The notes: generated by a model not told the origin, from the letters alone. A stretch of DNA of 10,127 bases from Mobilitalea sp. (GCA_029974875.1 JARKQP010000751.1:1-10127); one strand, 5' to 3'; positions 1 through 7,892 are shown, numbered from the stretch's first letter. Numbers and translations: made by a program.

Positions 1-307
1 TTCTGGAAAAGGCATAAGCTGCAAACAATGACGTTATCACGCAGCCAAAAGAGCCAACCACGGTAACAATAACTGAATTCATTAAGAAGGTGGTAAAGGG
101 TATGCCGCCTATTCCTTCAAATCCGCTCCTGTAATTTGTCAATGCATCCCAGGACTGTGGTATCAGGGAATATGCATCAATAAACATTGTCTTATTACTT
201 TTAAAAGAGCTCGCCAAAAGCCATAACAGCGGGTAAATCATTAGAAATCCCAAAAGACATGCTCCTACATGGAAGCGGATTGACTTTAATTTCTTCGTTT
301 TTCCCAT
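1..307 (-). CDS. ABC sugar transporter permease, MalG/TogN-like (partial, N-terminal 102 residues)
   Basis: This is the inner-membrane channel subunit of a binding-protein-dependent sugar importer. Only the N-terminal 102 residues lie in the window; the gene continues past the left edge. A short basic N-terminus is followed by a membrane segment (about residues 13-35, ending LLASSFKSN, typical of MalG/UgpE-type permeases) and a second one (about 73-100) ending AAYAFSR, the conserved entry to the core permease domain. The loop segment NYRSGFEGIGG resembles TogN-type oligogalacturonide permeases, but I cannot confirm this without a search. The ATG lies 2 bases after the stop of the upstream permease, and a GGAGGCGG ribosome-binding site sits inside the end of that gene, so the two should be translationally coupled. 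The EAA loop that contacts the ATPase is outside the window. Confidence 0.9.
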   Translation of the reverse strand, partial: MGKTKKLKSIRFHVGACLLGFLMIYPLLWLLASSFKSNKTMFIDAYSLIPQSWDALTNYRSGFEGIGGIPFTTFLMNSVIVTVVGSFGCVITSLFAAYAFSR

Positions 308-309
308 AT

Positions 310-1230
310 TTAATCCGCCTCCGTTTCATAATAAACCCAGTTCCTCTGAGTTCTAAAAATCACTACAGTAAAGACAGCTATAATCCCAACCAAAACCCAT
401 GCAAGGGCACAGCTATATCCCATATCAAAATAGGTAAAGGCACGGCGGTACAGATATAGGACATAGGAAAGCGTGCTGTCAAGAGGTCCGCCGTCTGTAA
501 TAACATAGCTCTCCGTAAATACACGGAAGCCATTAATAATCTGAAGAATCAAATTAAAGAAAATCGTTGGCGTCAGCATAGGCAGGGTGATTCTGGCAAA
601 TATTCTCCAGGACTTTGCCCCATCCACCTTAGCAGACTCATACAAGGATATCGGTATCTGCTTTAAAGCTGCAAGGAAAATCAGCATAGAAGATCCAAAC
701 TGCCAAACGCCCATTAAAATAATTACTGATAATGCAGTATCCGGATTACCCAACAAGGATGTTTTCTGCGCGATCCCAAATACACCGAGGATCGACATAA
801 TCACGCCGCCATTTCCAAATATCTGCTTCCAAACGACAGAAACCGCTATGCTTCCGCCGATAATGGATGGAATATAATAAAGTGTCCGATATAACCCAAG
901 ACCCATATGTTTCTTATTCAACAGCATTGCTACAAACAGGGCAAATGCTAAACGGAGCGGCACCAATATCAAAACATACCCAAAGGTCACCATTAACGCC
1001 TTACGAAACGTTTTATCTTCCACAAAGATCCGAACATAGTTCTGCAGCCCGATCATCTTGGGCTCATTTAGTAAATTAAAATCTGTAAACGAATAATAGA
1101 TTGATATCACCATTGGGATTAACCACATAAGGATAAATCCAAAAAGCCATGGCGATAGCATCAAATAGGCTATCATATTATCACTGCGCTTATATTCTGA
1201 TTTTCTTTTTAAAGTTGTTTTACTTTTCAC
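310..1230 (-). CDS. ABC sugar transporter permease, MalF/TogM-like
   Basis: This is a 306-residue inner-membrane permease of a carbohydrate ABC importer, the partner of the permease that follows. Six hydrophobic segments are visible at roughly residues 18-45, 79-103, 114-134, 165-188, 220-237 and 270-293. The cytoplasmic EAA loop at about 197-217 (YESAKVDGAKSWRIFARITLP) is the docking site for the ATPase and has the conserved G at the expected place. Start choice: a GTG at 1230 preceded by GAGGG about 5 bases upstream; the next in-frame Met is residue 19, just before the first membrane segment. Length and motifs fit the MalF/UgpA/TogM class. Segments such as VPLRLAFALFVAMLLN and WQFGSSMLIFLAALKQIP look like oligogalacturonide-type (TogM) permeases, which agrees with the GH28 and KdgK genes nearby. 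The substrate is inferred from context. No ATPase gene is present in the window. Confidence 0.92.
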   Translation of the reverse strand: MKSKTTLKRKSEYKRSDNMIAYLMLSPWLFGFILMWLIPMVISIYYSFTDFNLLNEPKMIGLQNYVRIFVEDKTFRKALMVTFGYVLILVPLRLAFALFVAMLLNKKHMGLGLYRTLYYIPSIIGGSIAVSVVWKQIFGNGGVIMSILGVFGIAQKTSLLGNPDTALSVIILMGVWQFGSSMLIFLAALKQIPISLYESAKVDGAKSWRIFARITLPMLTPTIFFNLILQIINGFRVFTESYVITDGGPLDSTLSYVLYLYRRAFTYFDMGYSCALAWVLVGIIAVFTVVIFRTQRNWVYYETEAD

Positions 1231-1301
1231 TTTTTACCCTCATTTCTAATCTATAATGCGGTTTAGAGGTAGTTCACGTTATAATGATAAGCTGTTGTTA
1301 G

Positions 1302-1332
1302 AAAAAGGGAGGGCACTTTCATGTACCCTCCC
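1302..1332 (-). terminator. Intra-operon rho-independent-type terminator/attenuator between binding-protein and permease genes
   Basis: Read on the minus strand, GGGAGGGTAC, loop ATGAAA, GTGCCCTCCC forms a 10-bp stem with one G-T wobble, followed by TTTTTC. It lies about 10 bases after the stop of the binding-protein gene and about 70 bases before the permease start. It probably ends most transcripts after the binding protein and lets a fraction read through to the permeases. Such a hairpin is a common way to make the binding protein in excess over the channel. Its strength in vivo is not known. Confidence 0.8.
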
Positions 1333-1341
1333 ACCACTTAA

Positions 1342-2721
1342 CTAGTTGTTTCTTGAAAGGATGCTTTCTGCTTCTGACCGGAATTTAGCCGCTGCCTCAT
1401 CTGCCGTTATCTGATCATAGAATACACTGTTTGCTGCATTCTTAAATGCTTCATTAATCTCAGACATACCAATCGGGTCCGGAGCCGGGGTTTCTCCGCA
1501 AAGCTCTGCTGCACTGCTCACAAATTCGAACATCGCTTTCTGCTGTTCATTCAATTTACCGGAAGAAATCATGTAATCACGGATTTCTGAAGATGAGGGC
1601 GTGCCTCTTTCAGCCATAATAATGTCATTCGCTTCTTTCGAATTGACAAACCAGTTGATAAACTCTGCTGCTTCCTTCTTTACCTTTGAAGTTTCTGCCA
1701 CTGAGAAGAACATACCAGGCTTCATCCACAGGCCTTTACTATCAGAATCCGTTGCTAAAGGCATGGAAACTATCTTTAATTTATCGTTTACTCCACTTAA
1801 TTTTGCAGCATAATTATTCCATTCAAAGGTCATGGCACCGGCACCTGTCACAACAGGACCTGCTTCCTGTCCAAGGGTTTCGATCTGTGCCCATTCGTCC
1901 GGATTAGGAACAACACCCTGCTCCATTAAATCCTTCCACATCTGGAAATAATCTGCCGTAATTTTATCATCCGTGAAACCTAAAGTTTTATTATCAGCGC
2001 TAAACAAGCCTGCACCATGCTGCCTAACCCAATAATTAAAGTTATTTGTATCAATAACCGGGCTTAAGGCTGCCCCGAACTTTCCGGTCTTCTCCTTCAC
2101 TGTCTTGTTAATGGTAATAAAATCATCCCAGGTCCAGGAGCTGGTCGGCTCTGCAACACCTGCTTCTGCCAAAACCTCCGGATTATATCCGACTGCCATC
2201 AATGAGGTGGAAAGCACAAGTCCTGTCTGCTTGCCACCCACGTTACCGGTCTTTAATAATGCTTCGTCAATTTTTGAAACATCGAGGGTTCCATCATCAA
2301 TAAACTGCTGTAAATCGGCGAGTGAATTGTTCTTGGAATAGGTGGAAATATACAGGTAGTCCATCTGCACGATATCCGGCATAGAGCCAGAAGCTGTCTG
2401 GGTGGAAAGCTTATCAAAATATCCGTCCCAGCCGGAAGGAAGTGCCTCAAAGGTTACATTTGGATGTAACTGTGTATACAGGTCAAGTAACTGCTGCGTA
2501 TAATCATGTCTGGTCTGTCCGCCCCACCAGGTTATCTTGATCGTAACAGGCTCCTCACTGCCCTTGTCCTCACCCGCTACTTCTGTTGGCGCCGTTGTTG
2601 GATTTGTAGCATCTGTTGTTTCTGTTTTGTCACTTCCCTTGTCCCGGCTGCATGCCGCCAATGAAAGTACCATAGCACAAGCGAGCAATAATGCTGTTAT
2701 CCGTTTCATTCTTTTTTTCAT
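1342..2721 (-). CDS. Extracellular solute-binding lipoprotein of sugar ABC importer (family 1, TogB-like)
   Basis: This 459-residue protein captures the sugar outside the cell and delivers it to the two downstream permeases. The N-terminus has a basic start (MKKRMKR), a hydrophobic core and a lipobox LAAC with the lipidated Cys at residue 24. A Thr/Glu/Pro-rich linker (about residues 30-58) tethers it to the membrane. The mature part begins with TWWGG, typical of family 1 solute-binding proteins (PF01547), and continues with MPDIVQMDYLY near residues 114-124. Start: ATG with AGGAGA 7-8 bases upstream. It is the first gene of the importer operon, with its own promoter region after the response-regulator terminator and a strong hairpin after its stop codon. 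An oligogalacturonide or related pectic ligand is inferred from the neighbours; the sequence alone does not fix the substrate. Confidence 0.92.
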   Translation of the reverse strand: MKKRMKRITALLLACAMVLSLAACSRDKGSDKTETTDATNPTTAPTEVAGEDKGSEEPVTIKITWWGGQTRHDYTQQLLDLYTQLHPNVTFEALPSGWDGYFDKLSTQTASGSMPDIVQMDYLYISTYSKNNSLADLQQFIDDGTLDVSKIDEALLKTGNVGGKQTGLVLSTSLMAVGYNPEVLAEAGVAEPTSSWTWDDFITINKTVKEKTGKFGAALSPVIDTNNFNYWVRQHGAGLFSADNKTLGFTDDKITADYFQMWKDLMEQGVVPNPDEWAQIETLGQEAGPVVTGAGAMTFEWNNYAAKLSGVNDKLKIVSMPLATDSDSKGLWMKPGMFFSVAETSKVKKEAAEFINWFVNSKEANDIIMAERGTPSSSEIRDYMISSGKLNEQQKAMFEFVSSAAELCGETPAPDPIGMSEINEAFKNAANSVFYDQITADEAAAKFRSEAESILSRNN

Positions 2722-2745
2722 ACTGTTCTCTCCTTATTTTTTATT

Positions 2746-2759
2746 GCTGATGTATCAGC
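2746..2759. promoter_or_regulatory. 14-bp palindrome in the leader of the binding-protein gene
   Basis: GCTGATGTATCAGC is two perfect 6-bp arms around a 2-bp centre. It begins 25 bases upstream of the binding-protein ATG. If the predicted -10 at 2774-2769 is right, it covers about +3 to +16 of the transcript. It could be a repressor operator or, as RNA, a 5-bp stem with a 4-base loop that protects the 5' end of the mRNA. The palindrome is seen directly; either role is inference. Confidence 0.4.
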
Positions 2760-2768
2760 TATGATGTT

Positions 2769-2797
2769 ATTTTAACGGTTATTTACCACAATTAGAA
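2769..2797 (-). promoter_or_regulatory. Predicted promoter of the ABC importer operon (weak -35)
   Basis: On the minus strand a TAAAAT -10 candidate (2774-2769) has only TTCTAA at the -35 position (2797-2792, 17-bp spacer), a poor match to TTGACA. Such a promoter would be expected to need an activator, which fits the conserved element 45 bp upstream. A TTGACC hexamer at 2814-2809 has no good -10 at the usual distance. The start site is predicted, not proven. Confidence 0.4.
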
Positions 2798-2818
2798 TGG
2801 AATTAAGCGGTCAACTAA

Positions 2819-2836
2819 TTGAAAAAAACCGACTTT
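2819..2836 (-). promoter_or_regulatory. Candidate activator site, copy 1 (upstream of the binding-protein gene)
   Basis: On the plus strand this reads TTGAAAAAAACCGACTTT. It matches 16 of 18 bases with the copy at 7896-7913, in the same orientation relative to the downstream minus-strand gene and at the same 45-bp distance to a -10 box. Centred about 65 bp upstream of the predicted start, it sits where class I activators bind. It overlaps the T-tract and 3' arm of the response-regulator terminator, so part of the likeness could come from that function. Confidence 0.4.
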
Positions 2837-2856
2837 TCTTTTTCAAGAAAAGCAGG
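2822..2856 (-). terminator. Rho-independent terminator after the response-regulator gene
   Basis: On the minus strand a 12-bp stem (CCTGCTTTTCTT / AAGAAAAGTCGG, one mismatch and one G-T pair) closes a GAAA tetraloop and is followed by seven T residues. It starts 4 bases after the response-regulator stop codon. It separates the two-component transcript from the ABC importer operon, which must then have its own promoter. Confidence 0.88.
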
Positions 2857-2860
2857 TTTT

Positions 2861-4366
2861 TCATCTTTTTAATAAGTCCCTGTACTCGATGGGTGACATT
2901 CCCGCCACTTTGCGGAAGGCCTTCGAAAAATATTGCCCATCTGAGGCATAGCCAACCAGTTCAGCCAACTGTGATATTTTTATTTCCGGGTCATACTGCA
3001 GGATTCCCATCGCCAGCTTGATTCTCTGCTCTAAAAGAAAGGTTGAAAACTTTGCCTCCAGATTTTTCGAAAATATTCTTCCAAAGTAATCCTCATTCAT
3101 AAACAGCACTTCTTTTGACAGGAATTGAATACTCAGCTCCTGGTTGCGGATATGCCGGAATACCTCCAATATAATGGTTTTAAATCTCTGGGCTTCTTTT
3201 CCTTCCCCAAAATCCGCATTTTGTTTTTTGGCAATGATATTTACTGTATCCCTTAGCAATAGCCAGGTATCTATCTGGTCATTTTTATACTGAAGAAAGG
3301 GTTCTTCCCCATAAAGCACCTTCAAAGTCCAATCACAGATCTCTTTCATTTGCCGGCCCGTATAATTCTTCAGGGACATCCTGGTAAATGCCAGGAAAAC
3401 CTCGAATAGGATTTCAATATAATTATCCGATTCCTTTAATCTCCGGTAATCAACAAAAGCCGAGGCCGTATTTTGTTTCTCCCTAAATAAACCATAGTAC
3501 AGAAATCCTTTTCTGCCTTCTGCATTTCCCATCCTGAAAAGCTCCTGAACCTGTTCATAAAGAAAGCTTACATCATCTAGCCTTCCTTTTTTGCTGACTG
3601 CTGCCTGGATTCCAAGGATTTGGGCCTTTTCCAGCTCCTGTGCCATTCTCCCTACTACCTTTTCAATAACATCCCTGGCCTTTGCATCGATTAAAAACAG
3701 GACGTCCTGTTGGATCGCCGCCGTCAAAAGAATGCTGTTTTCACCCAATAGCTCTCCCAATATATTTCCTACAATAAACTGTTCCAGATAATCAAATGCT
3801 TTTTCACTATGTACGGCCAGAATAAAGGTTTCCGCTTCCTTATCCTCTATTTCCTCTAGAAACATCTGATAATCATGCCTTAATTGTTCCCTTCCTAAAA
3901 GCATATTAAGGAAAACCTGTTCTTTTGCACGGGGGAGCAGCCGATATACGGTGCTTTTGTATTCTTTCTCTTTTTTCTGCCTCTTTCTTTTCTCATCAAT
4001 TTCCTTTTTTACTTTACCCAATATATGAGCAATTTTCTCTTCATCACATGGTTTTAGGAGGTAATGGCGCACGCCTTCCCCCATAGCCTGGCTGGTGTAC
4101 TCATATTCTCCATAACCGGATAATACAATAAATTCTATATTGGGATAAATTTCTTTCGTCTTCCTGATTAATTCAATACCGTTCATAACCGGCATTTTTA
4201 TATCCGTTAAAACAATATCCGGCTTTCCTTCCTGAATCTTATTTAATCCTTCTACCCCATTCCAGGCTGTTCCTATCAGCTCCACATCATATTTTGACCA
4301 GTCGATTAGCTCTGCCATGCCCTCACGCTCAATTTCTTCATCATCCACGATAAGCAGTTTATACAT
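2861..4366 (-). CDS. AraC-family response regulator (YesN-type)
   Basis: This is a 501-residue DNA-binding response regulator, the partner of the sensor kinase just upstream. The N-terminal receiver domain (about 1-120) has the acidic pair D9/D10, the phospho-acceptor D55 in LTDIKMP, S83 and K105 in HYLLKP. A basic, probably helical linker follows (about 118-142). The middle region (about 145-390) has no motif I can name and is typical of long YesN-type regulators. The C-terminal AraC domain (about 395-501) carries two helix-turn-helix units, the second ending GMSPIEYRDLL. The ATG at 4366 overlaps the kinase stop by 8 bases and has AGGAGAGG about 7 bases upstream, so translation is coupled to the kinase. 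It probably activates the neighbouring importer and GH28 genes, for which the repeated element at 2819 and 7896 is the candidate site. Regulator class is certain; targets are inferred. Confidence 0.94.
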   Translation of the reverse strand: MYKLLIVDDEEIEREGMAELIDWSKYDVELIGTAWNGVEGLNKIQEGKPDIVLTDIKMPVMNGIELIRKTKEIYPNIEFIVLSGYGEYEYTSQAMGEGVRHYLLKPCDEEKIAHILGKVKKEIDEKRKRQKKEKEYKSTVYRLLPRAKEQVFLNMLLGREQLRHDYQMFLEEIEDKEAETFILAVHSEKAFDYLEQFIVGNILGELLGENSILLTAAIQQDVLFLIDAKARDVIEKVVGRMAQELEKAQILGIQAAVSKKGRLDDVSFLYEQVQELFRMGNAEGRKGFLYYGLFREKQNTASAFVDYRRLKESDNYIEILFEVFLAFTRMSLKNYTGRQMKEICDWTLKVLYGEEPFLQYKNDQIDTWLLLRDTVNIIAKKQNADFGEGKEAQRFKTIILEVFRHIRNQELSIQFLSKEVLFMNEDYFGRIFSKNLEAKFSTFLLEQRIKLAMGILQYDPEIKISQLAELVGYASDGQYFSKAFRKVAGMSPIEYRDLLKR

Positions 4367-6119
4367 TATGAACCTCTCCTTTAATTTTGGGTATTCTTAT
4401 CCTGATCTTGGTTCCCCTCCCTATCTGGCTGTCCACCATAAATTCATATTTTTCATAGCTGATATTCAGGCGTTCCCTAATATTTTTAAGCCCTATCCCA
4501 TGACCCTTCGGCTTCACCTGAAAGTTCCTGACGTCTTCCAGCTCTTCTTTTGTCATCCCGCATCCCGAATCAGAAACCTCCATCAGGATTCCTTCTGGTT
4601 CTTCTTTAACAATAACCTCTACCTTACTGTTGCTTAGCGTACCCTCCACGCCATAATTGATGGCATTTTCGATCAAGGGCTGCAATACCATGCGGGGAAC
4701 AATGTAATCCTCCAGGTTTCCCTCTGTGGTGACAGAAAATTCTACACGGTTACCATAGCGGAACTGTTGGATTGTAATATAGCTTTTTGCCACCTGCACC
4801 TCTCCTGCCATCGTGATATAAGGATCCTCCGCAAAGGAAGCATGCAACAGGTGCCCTAACTCCATAATCATTTTTCCTGCATCATCATTTCTTTTTGCCT
4901 TTACCATCCAATTGATGGCATTCAGTGTATTATAAAGGAAATGGGGGTTAATCTGGGCCTGGAGCATCTTATACTTCGTATCCTTTAAAAGCAGCTGCTT
5001 TTCATAGTTCTCATGGATCAGCACATCAATCTGCTCCAGCATGATTTGGAATTCCTGTGCCAGCAATCCTGTTTCGTCATTACGCTTTTCACCCTCCATA
5101 AGCTCCTTCGCCTTCCTGAAATCGCCTGTTGCCACAACCTGCATGGATTCAGTCAGGCGAACCAGGGGCCTTGTAATAATGTCGGCAATCTTCTTCAGGG
5201 CCAGTATGGTCACGAGGAACATGGTTGCAAAGCCGGCCAGCATCATATAGCGCACGGCCATGGTTTGTCCGAACACTTCAGTATATGGGAACATATTTAC
5301 ATACATCCAGTCATTGGCTGAAGATTTCAAATAACACATAAAGTATTTTTGTCCCTCTTGGCGGATCACCTGATACCCTTTCTTTTTATCAAGGGATGGC
5401 AGCTCCGGGACATTCTCCACATCCTTATCCTGATAAATCATCCCAAACTCAGAATATACAAAAAGATTAGAATTTACAGCCTCCAAATCATCATTCTTTC
5501 TCTCAATAACGCCTGCTATATCACTGGTTATAATCAAGGAGCCCAAGTAATCCAGGCTGGTATTCGATATCCTCTCCAGAATATCCCTTCCAGACAAAAC
5601 ATACGGGTAACCTTCCGTAGGTGGCTGCATCACATATCCTCCGCGCTTCTCATGATATCGTTCCATCAGGCTCTCATACATTTCTTCCCCAATGGAGCCT
5701 CTGTCCACCCCAATCTGAAATCGTATTTTTTCACCGTCCGTATACATAATGTTCTGTACAACAGGGTGATAGATCAGCTCGTCCAGCAACATATAACGGA
5801 ACTGGTACATTTCATATGCATAGCCCGAGGAGGAATGATCCATGGAAAATATTTCTGACAGCTTTCTCTGCACTCCATTATCCATAGCAATATCCATACT
5901 CAGATCTTCGATTTCCTGAAGGCTGGCATTTACCTGCTGCGTAAAAAACTCTAATTCCTGCAATGATTTTTCATATAATTTTTCATCATAAATATTAAAG
6001 CTGACCTGGAGAGCTATAATCGAAATAGTGCTGGAGATCCCAGCAAATATTAAATAGACCAGAATCATCTTTCTGGATAATTTCATATCTTCCAGCTGTT
6101 TCCGAAGCCATTCTTTCAT
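4359..6119 (-). CDS. Sensor histidine kinase (YesM-type, HisKA_7TM-less, PF06580 family)
   Basis: This is a membrane sensor kinase of 586 residues from the chosen start. Membrane segment 1 (about 17-40) and segment 2 (about 287-313) flank an extracytoplasmic region of about 245 residues that should bind the signal. A HAMP-like linker follows (about 314-370). The kinase core has the phospho-acceptor His393 in QINPHFLYNTLN, the N box LQPLIENA (Asn485), the G1 box DSGCG (about 517-521), GHGIGLKNIRERL and the G2 box GRGTKIRI. Start: the open frame extends to an ATG at 6131, but that one lacks a ribosome-binding site. The ATG at 6119 has GGAG 6 bases upstream, so I prefer it. YesM/YesN pairs commonly control nearby polysaccharide transport and hydrolase genes in Firmicutes. 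The ligand is unknown; a pectic oligomer is inferred from the locus. Confidence 0.93.
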   Translation of the reverse strand: MKEWLRKQLEDMKLSRKMILVYLIFAGISSTISIIALQVSFNIYDEKLYEKSLQELEFFTQQVNASLQEIEDLSMDIAMDNGVQRKLSEIFSMDHSSSGYAYEMYQFRYMLLDELIYHPVVQNIMYTDGEKIRFQIGVDRGSIGEEMYESLMERYHEKRGGYVMQPPTEGYPYVLSGRDILERISNTSLDYLGSLIITSDIAGVIERKNDDLEAVNSNLFVYSEFGMIYQDKDVENVPELPSLDKKKGYQVIRQEGQKYFMCYLKSSANDWMYVNMFPYTEVFGQTMAVRYMMLAGFATMFLVTILALKKIADIITRPLVRLTESMQVVATGDFRKAKELMEGEKRNDETGLLAQEFQIMLEQIDVLIHENYEKQLLLKDTKYKMLQAQINPHFLYNTLNAINWMVKAKRNDDAGKMIMELGHLLHASFAEDPYITMAGEVQVAKSYITIQQFRYGNRVEFSVTTEGNLEDYIVPRMVLQPLIENAINYGVEGTLSNSKVEVIVKEEPEGILMEVSDSGCGMTKEELEDVRNFQVKPKGHGIGLKNIRERLNISYEKYEFMVDSQIGRGTKIRIRIPKIKGEVHNV

Positions 6120-6163
6120 ACAAATCTCCATTCTGCTAAAATACCGTGAATAACCTATCTATC

Positions 6164-6169
6164 ATTATA
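6164..6169 (-). promoter_or_regulatory. Predicted -10 box of the two-component operon
   Basis: A perfect TATAAT on the minus strand, followed by GATAG, lies 45 bases upstream of the preferred kinase start. The -35 position has no good hexamer. No clear terminator lies between the GH28 stop (6239) and this box, so read-through from GH28 could also feed the kinase and regulator. Confidence 0.45.
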
Positions 6170-6238
6170 ACGCAAAATCAGGGCTTATACTATGTTAGAA
6201 TAATCCGCTTTAAACATATTGTTCCCCCATGTACCAGT

Positions 6239-7777
6239 TTATTTTTTCACTTCAACCTTGCCGCTTACATTATAAAAAATATAATCTTCCTCCTCTTGGG
6301 CATTCACCTCTATGTTCCGCAGGTTAAGATTTTTCACATGATAAGCTTTCATGCCGTACTTTCCGGCACCCTTCACGTTCTCAAAGGTAATATCCCTGAG
6401 AAGGCTTTCCGGTAATCCAGCTAAATAAACCGCGTTGCCGGCAACAGTTTCTACCGAAATATTCTTCATCAAAACATTACGTATAATGGAAGTACCGTCA
6501 TCTACAGTTTTCGGAGTTATAATGTCAAACTCGTCATGGCTATAAAACATATCAATATTGATAGCTCCCCGAAACCATTTACAATCCTTATGTTCGTAAC
6601 TGCCATAATATTGTGTAATATCCTCATATCTTATATTTTCTATGATACCTCCCCTTCCCCTTGGTGCTTTAATGCTCGCCGCACTGTATACCTCTTCGAA
6701 AGTACAATCCTGCACTAATACATTCCTAACGCATCCGGCCATTTCGCTCCCGACCGCAACTCCAAATCCGTTCTTAAATCTACAATTAGTGATCCGTATA
6801 TTTTCGGAGGGAATTCCTACTTCCCTTCCTTCTCTATCCCTGCCGGATTTAATTGCAATACAGTCATCCTCACTGGCAATCATAGAATTGAACACATTCA
6901 CATAGCTGCAGGAATCCGGATCAAAGCCATCCCCATTTTCCATGCCTTCATACTTGTTTCCCCTTTCATCATACTTCGTATGAATTTCTACATGGTTCAG
7001 GCTGACGTGATTACAGTAAATGGTATGTACACACCAGGCCGGGCATTGCCTTACTGTAATATCCTGCAAATAAACACCGTCCACATTTCTTAGGCATATT
7101 GCTCTTCCTGGCTTTCCTTTCTTTTCCTTCAATTCTTTTTTTCTTAACATGCTTCCGTTTGCATCAATGGTACCGCTTCCGGCTATGGTAATATTTTGAT
7201 GCTTTACAGCTTCTTTTGTATTGATTAGACTGGCATAGCAATCTGTTTCCAATCCTTCAAAACGATATTTCATGACGGGAAAATCCTCCAGATTATCACT
7301 GCCTAACAGCTTACCCCCCTCTTCAACATACAAAGTCATATCACTTTTCAGATAAAGAGCCCCTGTTACGAATACTCCTTTCGGCACATATACTTTGCCG
7401 CCCCGGGTACAATGATCGATAGCGCTCTGAATCGCTTCCGTATTCAATGCTTTTCCATCCCCCACTGCTCCGTAAACGGTGATATCAAAGACCTCCGGCA
7501 ATGGTTTTGTTCTTATTGATACCACATTACTCTTACTGGTTCCTCCGCCTTCCATAACCGCGTATACGGATACTTCATAGCTTTGGTTATTTTCCAAACC
7601 TGTCAGGGTATAATCTGTACAACAGGTCTTTCCTACTTCGATATGGTTTAGATAGACGGTATATTCTTTTACCTTCTCCTGCTTTTCCCATAAAAATGCA
7701 GCACCGCCATCAGTCCAGGTTTCCTTTGGTGATTGTAATTCTATCAAGTTCATATTCTCTATTTTTATTTCCTCCAT
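6239..7777 (-). CDS. Glycoside hydrolase family 28 (polygalacturonase-type), cytoplasmic, with N-terminal FN3-like domain
   Basis: This 512-residue GH28 enzyme probably releases uronate units from imported pectic oligomers. Residues about 13-92 look like a fibronectin type III domain (ending SNVVSIRTKPLPE). The parallel beta-helix follows, opening FDITVYGAVGDG, as in exo-polygalacturonases with the same two-domain plan. The acidic active-site residues are kept: NGDGFD (281-286, Asp283, matching NTDGFD) and DDCIAIKSG (Asp304/Asp305). The usual GHG is GFG (337-339) and the usual RIK is SIK (368-370), so His and Arg are replaced. There is no signal peptide, so it should act in the cytoplasm. Start is uncertain: GTG at 7783 or ATG at 7777 (AAGAG about 9 bases upstream) are possible, and ATG 7753 less so. 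The family is firm. The substrate (galacturonan or another uronate/rhamnose linkage) is open because of the two substitutions. Confidence 0.88.
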   Translation of the reverse strand: MEEIKIENMNLIELQSPKETWTDGGAAFLWEKQEKVKEYTVYLNHIEVGKTCCTDYTLTGLENNQSYEVSVYAVMEGGGTSKSNVVSIRTKPLPEVFDITVYGAVGDGKALNTEAIQSAIDHCTRGGKVYVPKGVFVTGALYLKSDMTLYVEEGGKLLGSDNLEDFPVMKYRFEGLETDCYASLINTKEAVKHQNITIAGSGTIDANGSMLRKKELKEKKGKPGRAICLRNVDGVYLQDITVRQCPAWCVHTIYCNHVSLNHVEIHTKYDERGNKYEGMENGDGFDPDSCSYVNVFNSMIASEDDCIAIKSGRDREGREVGIPSENIRITNCRFKNGFGVAVGSEMAGCVRNVLVQDCTFEEVYSAASIKAPRGRGGIIENIRYEDITQYYGSYEHKDCKWFRGAINIDMFYSHDEFDIITPKTVDDGTSIIRNVLMKNISVETVAGNAVYLAGLPESLLRDITFENVKGAGKYGMKAYHVKNLNLRNIEVNAQEEEDYIFYNVSGKVEVKK

Positions 7778-7845
7778 ATTCACGTTACTCTTGCACTTTA
7801 CTAATTGAACTCCACAATCGGCTCCGCCTACCGCTTTCTTTTATC

Positions 7846-7851
7846 ATTATA
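7846..7851 (-). promoter_or_regulatory. Predicted -10 box of the GH28 gene
   Basis: TATAAT followed by GATAAAA on the minus strand lies about 70 bases upstream of the GH28 start. The -35 position (7874-7869, TTATTC, 17-bp spacer) is a poor match, which suggests an activator is needed. The same decamer TATAATGATA occurs at the kinase promoter. Confidence 0.5.
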
Positions 7852-7892
7852 AAAAAGATTGGTTGAAAGAATAATACAAATATCAGACCCTT

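Noticed and set aside
2770..2785. A CcpA cre-like sequence near TAACCGTTA upstream of the binding-protein gene.
   Set aside because: It lacks the TG and CA ends of the cre consensus; only a 9-bp AT-rich palindrome remains.
5349..5858. A 169-codon plus-strand open frame opposite the sensor kinase.
   Set aside because: It is a shadow of a well-supported gene with domain motifs on the other strand, and it has no recognisable ribosome-binding site or domain.
6195..6213. A degenerate third copy of the 18-bp element upstream of the sensor kinase (TTAGAATAATCCGCTTT).
   Set aside because: It has several mismatches including within CCGAC, and its distance to the -10 box (about 28 bp) does not match the 45 bp of the other two.
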